Source: Parietaria judaica
Lineage: Eukaryota > Streptophyta > Magnoliopsida > Rosales > Urticaceae
Assembly: GCA_954871525.1 (NCBI GenBank)
Contig: OX940865.1
Location: 13,344,606 to 13,408,605 of the forward strand
Length of the DNA stretch: 64,000 nt
Reading direction: 5' to 3'
The notes below the pieces were generated by a model. The model was not told the DNA's origin and made no database searches. It worked only from the letters and a program-made list of their open reading frames with translations. Shown here one piece after another: positions 47,946-59,287 of the stretch. The stretch's first letter is position 1; each line of letters opens with the position of its first letter. Position numbers and translations under genes: made by a program.

Positions 47946-48209
47946 TCAACGACACGTGTTATGTTGAGGAATGATTTGACGAAATTCGACCTTAACAGCC
48001 TTCTTTGAGTTCCATTTCGTATTGGGTTTCTTCGGCCTGCTCGACCAGGTTTTTCGAAAAGCTCCATCAAAGGCGGCAGTCGCTCCTAAGCTGCCTGATA
48101 AACTGTCGCTACTGGATTGCAGGAACCTCCTTGCCGGAGCAGAAGTGGCTGTCGCGCAAACCACGAGGATCAACAAGAAAGCCACACGCATGAGCAAATG
48201 CTTCCCCAT
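47946..48209 (-). CDS. Small secreted peptide precursor, unidentified
   Basis: An intronless 87-codon ORF starting MGKHLLMRVAFLLILVVC. A signal peptide with hydrophobic core at about residues 6-20 and a likely cut after ATATSA is clear, so the product enters the secretory pathway. The mature part is basic and Ser-rich (SSSDSLSGSLG, then RPKKPNTKWNSKKAVKVEF) and ends IIPQHNTCR with a single Cys. Dibasic pairs (KK, RK, RR) could be processing sites. I do not recognise the family: it lacks the core of CLE, CEP, PIP, PSK and RGF peptides. The start at 48209 is chosen over the upstream MYCKKEEEK because the signal peptide then begins normally. A hAT terminus lies about 130 bp upstream. Confidence 0.6.
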   Translation of the reverse strand: MGKHLLMRVAFLLILVVCATATSAPARRFLQSSSDSLSGSLGATAAFDGAFRKTWSSRPKKPNTKWNSKKAVKVEFRQIIPQHNTCR

Positions 48210-48861
48210 CTTCTCTTCTTCTTTTTTACAATACACTCCAATCGATCGCTCTTATTTTTGTTGAAGACTGGATAGCTATTATAATTGAGTGTGATGTATT
48301 GTTGAAGATATATACATGATACATACAGGCAGGGGCGGAGCCAGAAAATCAAACAAGAGGGGGTAAAAAATCGACCATAATTTTTAAAATAAGATGGTGA
48401 GACATTAAACTTCTAAGATATACTGTATTATAATTGCTCTTTATAATTTTTTGTGTTCTAGTTCGTATCAGCCTCCTCATTGTCACAATTGCTTTTGTGA
48501 ATTTTTATGCTTTGAATAACTCATATATATATTTTATTTGTAAATTATTATTGGTAAATGGTTCCTATTTTTTTAAAATTATAAGATATAAGTATATCTT
48601 TAAATTTTTTTTTGTAGAGAGATTTATTTTAGAGAGAGCTAAGAAAGTATCATATATATTTTTTATTTATATATTTCTTTATTATATATATGATCTATTA
48701 GTATAAATATATTTATGTATGTATGTTTGATATTTCTAAATATATTAATATTCCAATTTTTTATATTAAGAACGAAATAGAAAAAGCAAAAATATTATAT
48801 GTATTGACAAATTATTTCAAAATGATTATATAATTAAATAAGTAACCAAAAGAATATAAGG
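48210..48861. other. Peptide-gene upstream region with hAT terminus
   Basis: A TATA-like ATATATAC lies near 48308 (minus-strand promoter candidate). CAGGGGCGGAGCCAG (48334-48348) is a typical plant hAT-type terminus; its partner end was not found. The rest is very AT-rich. Confidence 0.45.
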
Positions 48862-49329
48862 TTAAAAGTGGGTAAAGAAGAATTGAAGGCCCACAAGGGA
48901 CAAAAATGGTAAGGATGTCACCACGGTATATTTAGCGATGCAGGTCTCTTCCTTGCTTGAGCACTCCATTGCCCCGTGGCCGAGAACGCCGCAGCGGTAA
49001 CAATAACCTCCTATATTTTCGTACTTGGCTTGGACCCAAAGGGGGGATTGGTTCTTCTTATCCAGAAAAAATCCGGCGTGCAGAGGCTTTGTCACGTCAA
49101 TAACCTCTCTGAACCGTGCAAACGCTGAAAATTTGGCGTCTCTTCCGGTCTTGCATTCAGCTACCTCTCCAAAAAGCCGTGCGATTTTAGTATTCCTACT
49201 GAGTTTCTTGGACGAGAGGGACTTCCCCAGAAGAACAGTGTGTCCCCCTCTCCCTCCTTCACCATCGTAGTCCGGATTATCATTTTCCAAACCAAAATCC
49301 TCTGCATTCAGGGGTATTGTTTGAGCCAT
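48862..49329 (-). pseudogene. LINE ORF1-type relic with CCHC zinc knuckle
   Basis: Minus-strand reading gives MAQTIPLNAEDFGLEND, then VIDVTKPLHAGFFLDKKN and YENIGGYCYRCGVLGHGAMEC. The last is the CCHC_4 zinc knuckle found after DUF4283 in plant LINE ORF1 proteins. The DUF4283 part is mostly missing and the reading continues into unrelated residues, so this is an internally deleted, truncated copy. ORF1 proteins bind the LINE RNA. Confidence 0.65.
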
Positions 49330-50151
49330 CATCGACCTCCAGGAGTTGAAAACCGACTCTCGCACTCTACCACCGGATTACAATCCAGGGCAGCACCAGT
49401 AGAATCCCGGAGAAGAACAAGCCGGAGCTATTCTTTTCCTGCACCATCGCTAAACCCCATCTCACGACGTTACTTGTGTGAGGTTTTGAGTTCCATGGGT
49501 TAAAGTAACTATAGTGTCAGGTTAGTTTACGGGTAAAAACGTCTTAAAATGGGTAAAGTGTAGGCTGCGTTTAGTTGGATGTAATTGCTTCGTTGTAATT
49601 GTAATTGTAATCGTAATTGTAATACAATGGAATTGTATTTGTAATCGTAATTGATTACGATGTTTAGTTGCACTCTTATAATCATGAAAAGAATAGTCAT
49701 TACATTGTTCACTTTAACACAATATGAATTGTAATCACTTGATATTTTACTAAAATACCCTTTATTTAATAATTTTTTTATCATATTTTAAATATATTTT
49801 ATAATTATATATTATACCGAATAACCATCGATTAAAAATAGAATCTGGTCATTTATTTGACATATACATTATAAGTTAATTATTTTAAATTTGAGTAAAC
49901 TTGTATACAGTATACTTATATTCTGCAATGCATAAATCCAAATCATAATCCATAAATTATACTAACCACATTATATAAAACATAAATCATTCACAAAATA
50001 ACGTGATCAATTAACAATATGATAAATAACCATAATTCACCCAACATTACATAACTTTAGTCATATGAAAAACAACATAATCAGACCAACATTACAATTA
50101 AAACAACTATCCCACAGATTTCTAAATAACATAATTCATGATAATTGAATC

Positions 50152-51223
50152 TTACTTTTCGCTGTAGAGAAAGTCTTGAATCCATCCATCTTTTCGAGCT
50201 GCTGAAAGTCCGAGAAAATAAAAAAGCTTGTCCTTGTTTTGCATAAGCATGTCAGCCACTCTATGACACTCGGAAATCGTCAAACTTGTTGAGTTTTCCA
50301 GCTCTGTTCCAAGTCGCATAAGGTATTTAGTATTTGGATCCTCACTAATAGCATCACTCAAGCTCTTTGAAGCGTCCTTGATAGCAGCGGCAATAGTCTC
50401 GGTTTGCTCTTTAATTTCAGAGTTTCTGCATTCCCTTTTTCTCTTACTTGATCTTCTTGGTTGTTCCACATTGTCGCTGCCGGTAGTGTTAGTATTACCA
50501 TAAAGAGCCTCATCATCGAGTCCAACATCGAATTCTCTTTCTTGTTCTCTCTCGTTTTCTCTTTGCCTGTTAGTTTTTTAGCAACATCTTCTAATTCGTC
50601 AGCAAGTCTTCCAGTGCCACGATCTTTTCCATAAACCATGCACAACTCTTCATAATAAGGAAGTGATTTTGTCTTGAATGGTGTTGCCTCTTTATGGCTC
50701 TGTTGAAATAAAATTATACAACAAAGGTTAATTATACCACCATTTCATTCTAACATTTTTAATCATCTTCTCAAAATTGCAAAACAAATATATAACCAGT
50801 CAATTTTTAAAATCAGCGAAGCAAAATAATATTATTAGAACATCAAACAACAAAGGTTAAGTATACTACCTTTAGATACTCATCCCACGCCGGTTTATCA
50901 GCCGTTACCGTTTTCCTATCTGGATCCCAACCGAAACCACTAAAGAAGTTCCCTGTCAACATTTCATGCACAATTTGAAAGTTGGATTTGAAGGTCCTCA
51001 ACCTTGACTCGATGTGTGGTTTAGCTAATTTGTCGCAAGTAGGTAGTTTTTCATGGAGTTTCTTCTCAAGAACTCGAAGATGCCCGGGCTTGAAATTTCC
51101 TTCAGCTTTGAATGTTCCTTCATTGTTGAGTTCCAGCAACGATTCAATGAGCAACCTGTCCTCATCCTCATTCCAGAACCGTTTATTTTGTCCGGGACCT
51201 TTCTGACTAACTGTAATCTCCAT
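50152..51223 (-). pseudogene. Harbinger ORF1, Myb/SANT-like DNA-binding protein, one frameshift
   Basis: Exon 1 (51223-50870) encodes a Myb/SANT-like domain: RFWNEDEDRLLIESLLELNN, then LRTFKSNFQIVHEMLTG and GFGWDPDRKTVTADKPAWDE. Exon 2 from 50699 follows in phase (SHKEATPFKTKSLPYYEEL). The reading frame then shifts around a 6-A run (plus coordinates 50574-50579). The C-terminal part resumes as EQPRRSSKRKRECRNSEIKE and runs to the stop at 50152. In this family ORF1 binds element ends and recruits the transposase. Confidence 0.75.
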
Positions 51224-51479
51224 CCTATAATTAAAAGGAAAAAACAGTAAAGTGCGACAATATATAATATTTTCAATAGAGGAGAATAATATATAATATC
51301 AAACATGTATCAGAGCCAATCAGTATAACAAAAAGTCTATACATTCATATAAAAAAATCATAATGTTGGAGAAACTATTTTCTATATAAAAAAAATTACA
51401 CCTTAATGCAAAGACATGATTTAAACTATATTCATCGATGTTGCAGCCAATCGTTATACATCTCTTCTGCTAAGTTGTC

Positions 51480-52712
51480 TCAAAATGCAGTCCATTCATT
51501 CGATGTTTCAACCGAAGTTATATACTCGGCATCTGGTGCAGACTCCGGTAATTCATCGTGCATTGATCTCTTAATGAAATTATGAAGCAAACAACATGCA
51601 TATATGATGTGATTTTGAGTCTTTATGGGATAGTACGATGGACTCCTAAGAATTGCCCAACGATTTTTCAAGACTCCAAAGCATTTTTCTACTACATTCC
51701 TAGCAGCTGCGTGCTTCAAATTATAATATTCCTTGGAATTTTTTGGAAGAATCCCTTCTACACAAGTACTCCGATGATATCGTTGTCGACGATAAGGCGC
51801 TAGGAAACCATTAGCATTACTAAATCCTCAGTCAACTAGGTAATATTGACCTAAAAAGACATTAGAAGAACAAAAATTAAGATTGTGTTTTCGTGATTTC
51901 TTTTTAAATAGATTATACAGTGTAATAGTATAACATACCATGAGGTACTTTTAAACCACTTCTTGTACGTAGGGATTCACGTAATATCCTACCATCGTGT
52001 GCGGAGCCTTCCCAACCCGCTAAGACATAAATGAAGTCCATATCTGGGGTACAAGCAGCTAATACGTTTGTAGCTACATCTCCATGCCGATTACGATAGC
52101 TTGCTCGTTGTGTTATGGGAAGTCTAACCCTAACAAAAGTTCCATCTATGGCTCCTAGGCAGCTCTATGGAAAAAAATAAAGTAAACAGTCTTAAGTTAC
52201 CAGTCACTAGTCTGTAACTTATTACTATATAATCATACCATGTTAAAAAAAAGTGTTACCTCAAACCATTTCCAACGATCGTCAGTCGAATTGGCAGGCA
52301 CTGGTTCGGATCGTTTTAATAATTCTCCATGTAGACATAGAATTGAATGAAGCACATTATGGAAATACCTACTAACGGTAGCCCCCGAGCGCATGAACCG
52401 AAACTTAACAACCCTATTCTTTTCATGATGTGCAATTATGTGTAAAAACATGGCTACTTTTTCGTCAACTTGCAAATATCTAGATGCTCTTAATCCCCCT
52501 CTACTTTCCAATGCCTCACATAACTTAGTAAATGCATCTCTAGTTAACCTAAGTTGTTCTAAACATGTGACATCACTCTCATATGCAATTTGATGCACAA
52601 TATCCCTATTGACAAAGACATCTAGGACATACAATTGTTCTCTTAAAGCTCTAGACTCTCTTTCTGATTTGCTATGCATGAGAAACAATTGAATCACACA
52701 CATAACATTCAT
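51480..52712 (-). pseudogene. Harbinger DDE transposase with one in-frame stop
   Basis: Exons 52712-52260, 52164-51939 and 51850-51480 join in phase. DDE residues are seen in CLGAIDGTFVRVRLP, YYLVD and NVVEKCFGVLKNRW. A TGA (51828-51830) follows directly after YYLVD, where relatives usually have a small residue before GF/GY. After the stop the frame stays open: FSNANGFLAPYRRQRYH to the end. The C-terminus is NEWTAF. Apart from the stop the copy looks complete. Confidence 0.82.
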
Positions 52713-54021
52713 CCAATTAACAAATATAGCGATAATAGTATTCTTCCGCCACCTACAATGTTATACAATAAATGATACAAGTTCAATTTAATTTCAATTA
52801 ACACTGACAGTAACATTATTAACTAGATAAAACAACTAAAAATCAATAAAAAACACTACCAGACCTAAAAAAAATTACAGAATAAAGGTTTCAAAAGTAA
52901 AACAAACCAAAACGAAAACAAATATTTAACTAACTAATAAAGAAATTAAACACATTATAATAGATTAATGAGAACAAGATAGGAAAAAAATCTGGGATAA
53001 ATTCATAATAAAAAATTCATTGCTCAGTAAGACAATAACCTTGGTTGGCTCGATGGAGTTGCAAAGGAGCTCGAACCATTCATCTGTCGTCAAGCACAAT
53101 GGTAAGAAAAAATAATTTAGAAATAATTCATCATTGAAGTTGTAAGACAAAATATAGACAGAGAGAAAAAAAAGGCTCACGTTGACTGATGAAATCGATT
53201 AACCGAGAAAGGAGTAAACTTCACAGACAATTGTATGAACCTGAAAATTGGAAAACAAACATGCAAAAAAAAATCATAAGAAAAAATATCAAACCAGAAT
53301 ATGATTCTTTACCTAAAACGTTGAATTTTAAAATGAAAAGAAATTGAGCAAATCAAAACTCACTGGCAGATGTAATTACCAAAATAAAAATGGACGTCGG
53401 CGATGATAAACGGAGCAATCGGCGTCACCAGCTTCTGAACAAAGCTCTGTGGCTATAGAGAAATATTCAGAGGCAAATATACGAGCTATATTTGTGACAA
53501 TGGTGAAATAAATAAATAAAAATGACTCTGGAACATATAATAGGTGAGAGAAAAGCAGAGTAAATGGAGGTGGAGTAGTGGGGATTTGAAGAAAGGGGCG
53601 TGGGATAGTGAGGAGAGATAGAGAGGGAGAGAAAAGAAGAAACTCAGAGAGGACGCGTGGAAAAATTAAGGAGAAAAAATAAGAGATAGTGGGTGTAATT
53701 TGAGGGTAATTTAGGAAAGATAAAAAGCTTTAAGAATTGGAATCAGAATTACGTCTGTGAACTTTTGTATTGGTGATTACACCAAAAATAACCTTTTTAA
53801 TTATATTGTAAAAGTAATTACAATAAACAATGATAAGGCATCTAAGTGAACAAAGTAATAAGTACAGTTACTTATTACAATTACAACACATTACATGGAA
53901 TTACATCCAAGTGAACACAGCCTTAGAACTATATATTTTTTGAATTGGTGTTCATAATTGGTGTTCAAAAGTTGAATTATGGAGTTTTTTTTTTTTATAT
54001 ACATTTTGTAAATTTCCCTAG

Positions 54022-54330
54022 CATAACTAGTTCATAAAAATGTGTTGCTATGTCTCATTACTTGCTTTGATGTGAAAGCTCTAATAGTATGGTTATGGTC
54101 TTGATAATATTTAATCTTTTATCATACTTTTTTATCCATATTTTTTTAAGGAAAAAAAAAGACATAATGATTAAAGTTAATTAGTTACAAATGGATATTT
54201 TAGCAACAATACACATACAAAACTATAAATGCAGAATTTTTTAAGACATAGAATAAGCTACAGTTGTGACCACCGAACACTTTATAATACATGCGAATAA
54301 GCAGCTATCTGCATGCTGTCAGGGGCGGAC
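54022..54330. repeat. Segmental duplication, block A copy 2
   Basis: Counterpart of 43772-44140. It is interrupted at its right side by a hAT-type terminus that copy 1 lacks. Confidence 0.7.
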
Positions 54331-55079
54331 CCAGCCACGTTTCGGGGTGGCTAATGTCACCCCCGGGTTGTCCGGTGAAATTTTTTGCGTTATATTTCTA
54401 GAACTAAAATTTTCAAATATTTTGTATTTATATAAAACATGTCTCAAAAGTAAATAAGAGTAGCTTTGGCTCATGGGCAAACACATTGTTTGTAATAAAG
54501 CCTGGTGTAGGATTGAGTCATGTCAATTCAACTTTTACTTTTAATTTTAGTTTGGTTATGACTTATACGGTATGCAACTCTTTCTCTGATAACTTTTATT
54601 TTGGTAATAAAACTTTTCTTTTTCTGTGACTAGAGCAACTGAGCGGTAGCAAATATAAATATATATATACATATATATAACAAACTGTTGTCTATTTTAT
54701 ATATAACAAATTGTTGTCTCTTTTTTTTGTTTATTTAATTTTTTTATATCTATTGGATACCTAATTTACTATACATTAAAAAATATATTTAAAAGTTCAT
54801 TAATTTTTTTATATAAATAATAATGAGATAGTTGTTTTGCTTGCTATGTAATTAAGAAAATCTTTATTGAATTTATGAGTTTTAATGATAAATTCTCTTC
54901 GATCGCTAACTGTTTGGTTAAATCTCGAATCTCCAAGGGAACTTTGGATTATTGGTCTTGTAATTGCCCAAAGTAGTTAATAGTTTTTGCTGAGAGGGAT
55001 TTAAGCCTCTGTTAGATGAATGAGAATAACCAATTTTCTATAAAAAAAAAAAAAAAAAAAAGAGCGTCATTTATAATAC

Positions 55080-55620
55080 GTATCATCCAGTTTTTTTTTT
55101 TTGGCTTGGAATCTACTTATCTTATACTATTTGGATTGATCTCTGTCAGATTATATGATCTTATTTTGACTAATTAATTTCGGGTTTAGTGAGTCTTACT
55201 TAGTCTTTTTTCTTAAAAAAAAAAAAAAAAAACTAGATGAATTTGACATGTAGGTGTGACAGTCGATGTTGATTTTTTTTTTGTTTAATAGTTTTTACGT
55301 ATTTATTGTCCCTACTTAGTTGCTTTCCCAAATATCCAATTAATTAAGTTCGAATTTATAGCGGTGAAAGTCTCGTAGTCTCTCTAACGAAGCAAAGAGC
55401 AATAAATAGATTCTGGACATAATTTGTAAACTATAAATTATACGCATCGTTTTTTTTTTTTTAAGTCGATGTAACAATGGTGTTTGCAGCCCATGAATTT
55501 TGAATCCGTAACCTCTTATAAAAATATGTAATTTTACTATCATGAACCTTGATTTTATAGCATGATATTTCAAGTTCTTTTTTTATACAAAGTCACTTGA
55601 AACTCGGAAATTAGCAAATT
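55080..55620. repeat. Segmental duplication, block B copy 2
   Basis: Counterpart of 47040-47740, including the decayed SINE piece (55480-55560). This shows that the SINE was present before the duplication. Confidence 0.7.
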
Positions 55621-56245
55621 TTATTGGCCCTTTCTATGTCATGCTTATAAATAGTGAAATACCTTAATCACATCTGAATTGGGCCTCTTCTGAAATTGGG
55701 CTTTTCACAACCTTTCTCAGGTCATCGATCTGTACTTTTTTTGGAGAATAAAACAAGTATTATATCTACTAAATAATGTTAAGAACTAAAGAAGATGATA
55801 CATGACGAGACAACGAATTAAATGCAGAATAGAATAGAAACTGTGAATTCAATTATTTAATTTTCCGATGACGAGATCGAAAAATAAAAAATAAAAAAAG
55901 CGGAAAAAAACACATGATGTCACTTCTTCGAAGACAACCACCGCTCTTGAGACTATCGGGTTCTACGTAGCTCGCAGCTTAGTATTTGAATCCGTATTTG
56001 GTTCCACGGGGTTACGATTGCAAAAATGTGATCTCTGTAACGAAAATATTCCAAACGAAGTGGGTCGGGTTGGGTCGTAGCAAGATCCGCTTATGCGGCA
56101 TTCTTCAAATGCCGTCAACACCTCTCCCGAGGATATGAGAATATGATAACACAACTCTATGATGAGCTGATAAAGCAGAGAGAATTCAACTAAGTTAAAC
56201 TTGTTAGGGATTACTTCAATTTGATCGATTATCGCCTTATATATT

Positions 56246-56330
56246 GTCGCTTGGTCTAGTGGTAACAAGTACATCACTTAAGACATTAGAGGTCTTGTGT
56301 TCGAGTCACCATGGATTAGGTAGAGCTGTT
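56246..56330 (+). mobile_element. tRNA-like SINE head
   Basis: It has an A box-like TGGTCTAGTGGTAAC and a B box-like TGTTCGAGTCACC about 30 bp apart, followed by ATGGATTAGG. It cannot fold as a complete tRNA, so a SINE head is more likely than a gene. The GC-rich island follows directly and an AT tail lies at about 56618-56640. Confidence 0.5.
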
Positions 56331-56334
56331 GTTG

Positions 56335-56582
56335 GCGACGTCGCGACCCGTCGCGACGTAATCGCCGGAGTTCGCCAACAGTCTCGTCGCGACGCGTCGT
56401 GGTGGTGCAGCTCGCGATGCGTCGCGATGGCGAGAGAGAGAGAGAGAGGGGGGAGGGAGAGAGAGCATCGCCACGACGGGGGAGAATCGCGATGGTTCGC
56501 GATTTTGGCGGCTGAATCGCGACGTGTCGCGATTCTCCGGCGGCCGTCGCGACGGATCGCGAACTGTCCCTCCCCATCGTGA
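56335..56582. repeat. GC-rich island with 11 TCGCGA palindromes
   Basis: About 245 bp, very rich in CpG, in the middle of AT-rich DNA. TCGCGA occurs 11 times, often as GTCGCGACG, with a GAGAGA tract in the middle. Open frames on both strands come from the low-complexity sequence and have no recognisable domain. Confidence 0.75.
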
Positions 56583-57298
56583 CTTTCAGCTCAAGGAGTA
56601 GGAGTGAAATACAAAGATCCTCATATATATATATATAAATATCGTCAACTGATATTTCACAATAAACAAACTAGACAATTACTGACCAACGAATCCGGAA
56701 TCTAATAACTAACTCAAGTATGTTAAAAAAAAAAGAAGATAAAATAGACACATTAAAATTGCAACAAACTGAGAAAGTTTCTACCGCATGTTTTTTTAAA
56801 ATTGCAACAAACTTGTTTTTACAAAACTTTGATTTTAAATTATGAAACTTTTCATGAGTTTGTAATTGTTTTTAACAGAAAACTTTAACAACTTCTGAGA
56901 CGTGTGAAGAGTGTTACCGTAAAGTTTGATTTTTGCTCTGTCGGGCTAGAGTTAATCTTCCAGAAACATAACAAGACGATAGATACTCAGTAGCACTCAA
57001 AGCCTGTCGACAAACTAAATAAAAAATAAAAAAAGAACTGGTTTAGAAAGTAATAAACTGAAGTTATCTTCCTAACTCTCTTAATCAAGTATACATTTTT
57101 AACTAACGATCGAACGCGCAGACAAGTCTGTGTAATCGCAAAGAACAACTTGACTGCTCAAGTGCTCGATGTATCGAGTCGTCCGAAGCATGAACAATTT
57201 CTAGTTGGCTGGTAAATAGATTTTTTTCTTTTTTCTTTTTATAGTCTCGTACTTTATTTATTTAATTAACAATGTTTACTATTAAGTTTCACAGCAGC

Positions 57299-57526
57299 CA
57301 ATGGCGGAAGCACCCTTAGGGTGGGGGTGGTTCAAACCACCCCCTCCAAAAAAATATTGATATAATAATACTCTATTTTTAATTTTTTTAGTGTGAATTC
57401 ATACAAAATTTTAGTTAAACCCTCCCTAATTTTCACCAAAATTTAAATATAACACCCTCAAGTTAAATTTTTGACAAAAAAATTAAATCTAACACCCCCG
57501 GTACATAATTCCTGGTTCCGCCACTG
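57299..57526. mobile_element. hAT MITE, 228 bp
   Basis: Ends are CAATGGCGGAAGCA and, read inward from the right, CAGTGGCGGAACCA: 12 of 14 identical. Perfect 8-bp flanking repeats ACAGCAGC (57291-57298 and 57527-57534). The interior has ACCACCCCCTCC and ACACCCCC words and no ORF. Confidence 0.9.
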
Positions 57527-57534
57527 ACAGCAGC

Positions 57535-58145
57535 AATAAAATCTCTAAGTTGACTACAAAGTGTCGGTTGCTGATTTTGTACTTGATGTGTAGAACACAA
57601 AGGAACAGGATCCCAATAATTGTAAAGATATTTTTAAGCTGCTTAAAATCTTCCTGATATCTTGTTTGGGGTCCCATAATTATTTCTTTTTAGATTATTT
57701 ATTTCGTTAGACCAAGTTTTGGAATGGAAATAATTCATGAATTAGTTGGTTTAATTTTAGAAAGATTTAAACTCATATTCAGCAGACCCATAGTTATTGG
57801 TGTATTGTTTTCAAATTCAGTATCTTAATTCTGTGAAATATTGACCAAATTAAATCATGATCTAATACGTAAGTATATAAATTCTTTCATTTCTTATTGT
57901 TGTGTATGTGTACAAATCACATGCATCTTTGTACAATCACTGAATCTTATTTAAAAATTGTTCAATACATGTGGCAAAATTAATGAAATCAAATCATATT
58001 TGTGGAGTATTGATTTCGTGCTGTGAAGATAAAGAATGATCAAAACTAGATTGTCATAAATAAATTTAGAAGCTGGGTTCGGAAGATATTGCATCTACTG
58101 CAGTTCATATTAGTGTGTCATTCTTCCTATCCTTAAATATTTTCG
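57535..58145. other. Intergenic, non-coding
   Basis: AT-rich sequence between two MITEs. No gene or clear repeat is seen. Confidence 0.5.
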
Positions 58146-58170
58146 GGGGGCATTTGGTTATAGTATCCAA

Positions 58171-58748
58171 TAGGGGTGAGCATTTTTTACCCAATCCGAT
58201 AGCCCAATTCAATCCGTTATAAAACCGACCCCAATCTAACCCGCTCAAAATTGGGTCAGATTGGGCCGGACTCGACTAGTGTTCGGGTCGGGATCGGGTC
58301 CAAAACCTTGGGTCGGGTCGGGGTCTCCGACCCGACCGATATAAAGTAATATAAATTTCATATTAATTGTTATTTAAGTAGTGCAATATTTAGTCTTTCA
58401 AAATTTTTCATTTTCAATTTTACTTACATTCAAAGACCGTTCAATCACTCATTTTCATGTTTTATATTGTTTAGTGTATGTTTGCTTAATTAAATTTATT
58501 TGGGGTATTTTTACTTGAATTTTGAGTTACATTGATGCATTTTTTTCATATTATTTTTGTTATATAAGATTAATTTTTAATTAATCGGGCCATGGTGACC
58601 CAAACCAACCCAACCCGATCTTTTATCGGTTTGGTTCGGGCATTAAAATTCTTTGGGTCGGATCGGGCTTTTTTTAGGAACCCGAAGTGATCGGGTCAGG
58701 TCCATAAAAAGCATCGGGGCGGCCCAACCCAACCCATGCTCACCCCTA
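58171..58748. mobile_element. hAT-like MITE nested in the outer MITE (insert 1)
   Basis: 578 bp with perfect 12-bp ends TAGGGGTGAGCA / TGCTCACCCCTA. Flanks GTATCCAA (58163-58170) and GTCTCCGA (58749-58756) match at 6 of 8. The right-hand word is the original sequence seen in the other MITE copy. The interior is rich in GGGTCGGGT/ACCCAACCC words. Confidence 0.8.
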
Positions 58749-58854
58749 GTCTCCGAGACCAGTTTCTGGTTTTGGTTTCAAACAGTGTCATATTGGTTTC
58801 GTAGACCGCGTTTGGTTACCAGTTGTCCCTGTTTTCTTAGACCGGTCTCGCAGA

Positions 58855-59287
58855 CAGGGCCGGCCCAATCATTTCGGGGGCCTTGGGCGAAAATCAAATG
58901 TGAGGCCTTATTTAATTTTTAAATAAATTAATTATATTAAATAATTATATTGAAATACATAGTATATATTGAAGAAAACGAAAATTATCTGAGGAAAGAG
59001 AAAGTTAGAGAACTAATAATATAAAATAGTCAGTAATTATAAAAAATAAGGAATTGAGAAGATTTTTCTCCGGATATATTTAAAGTAGGGCTTTTATTGT
59101 TCCTATAAAAATTTAATATTACTACAATGGGCTCTATTACATAATTATACCATCATTTTGGGCCTTTATTCGTTACAATTTGAGGCCTTTATTTAATAAT
59201 TTTTTAAATAAAATACTCATAGAAACCTTCCACTTATAGTAGGCCTTGGGCCATTGCCCAAGTGGCCCAGCCCTTAAGCCGGGCCTG
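58855..59287. mobile_element. hAT MITE nested in the outer MITE (insert 2)
   Basis: 433 bp with ends CAGGGCCGGCCC and, read inward from the right, CAGGCCCGGCTT. Perfect 8-bp duplications CTCGCAGA (58847-58854 and 59288-59295). The interior contains GGCCTTGGGC words and no ORF. Its perfect flanks suggest that it is younger than insert 1. Confidence 0.85.

Larger units (their letters stand above)
49563..53922 (-). mobile_element. PIF/Harbinger DNA transposon 2
   Basis: A 4360-bp element with inverted ends GGCTGCGTTTAGTTGGATGT and, read inward from the right, GGCTGTGTTCACTTGGATGT. Flanks are GTA (49560-49562) and TTA (53923-53925), a probable TTA duplication with one change. Subterminal regions are rich in GTAATTGTAAT. 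It carries a Myb/SANT-like ORF1 and a DDE transposase, both minus strand, each with one visible lesion. It differs from element 1 in end sequence and protein, so it belongs to another subfamily. Confidence 0.9.
53926..56245. other. Intergenic, contains segmental-duplication copy 2
   Basis: No gene is supported. It contains blocks 54022-54330 and 55080-55620, a hAT-type terminus CAGGGGCGGACCCAG (54320-54334) with no partner found, several poly(A)/poly(T) runs (about 55047-55063 and 55214-55231) and AT-rich filler. Confidence 0.55.

Noticed and set aside
47946..48209. RGF/GLV or CLE peptide
   Set aside because: The tail IIPQHN is superficially RGF-like, but the Asp-Tyr start and Pro pattern of the RGF motif, and the CLE dodecapeptide, are missing.
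54320..54334. Complete hAT element
   Set aside because: The terminus CAGGGGCGGACCCAG is clear, but I found no inverted partner or 8-bp duplication; the same holds for 48334 and 20311.
56246..56330. tRNA gene
   Set aside because: A and B box-like words are present, but an acceptor stem and cloverleaf cannot be formed; SINE head preferred.
56244..56582. 112- and 99-codon ORFs on both strands
   Set aside because: Open only because of the TCGCGA/GAGAGA low-complexity island; no domain.
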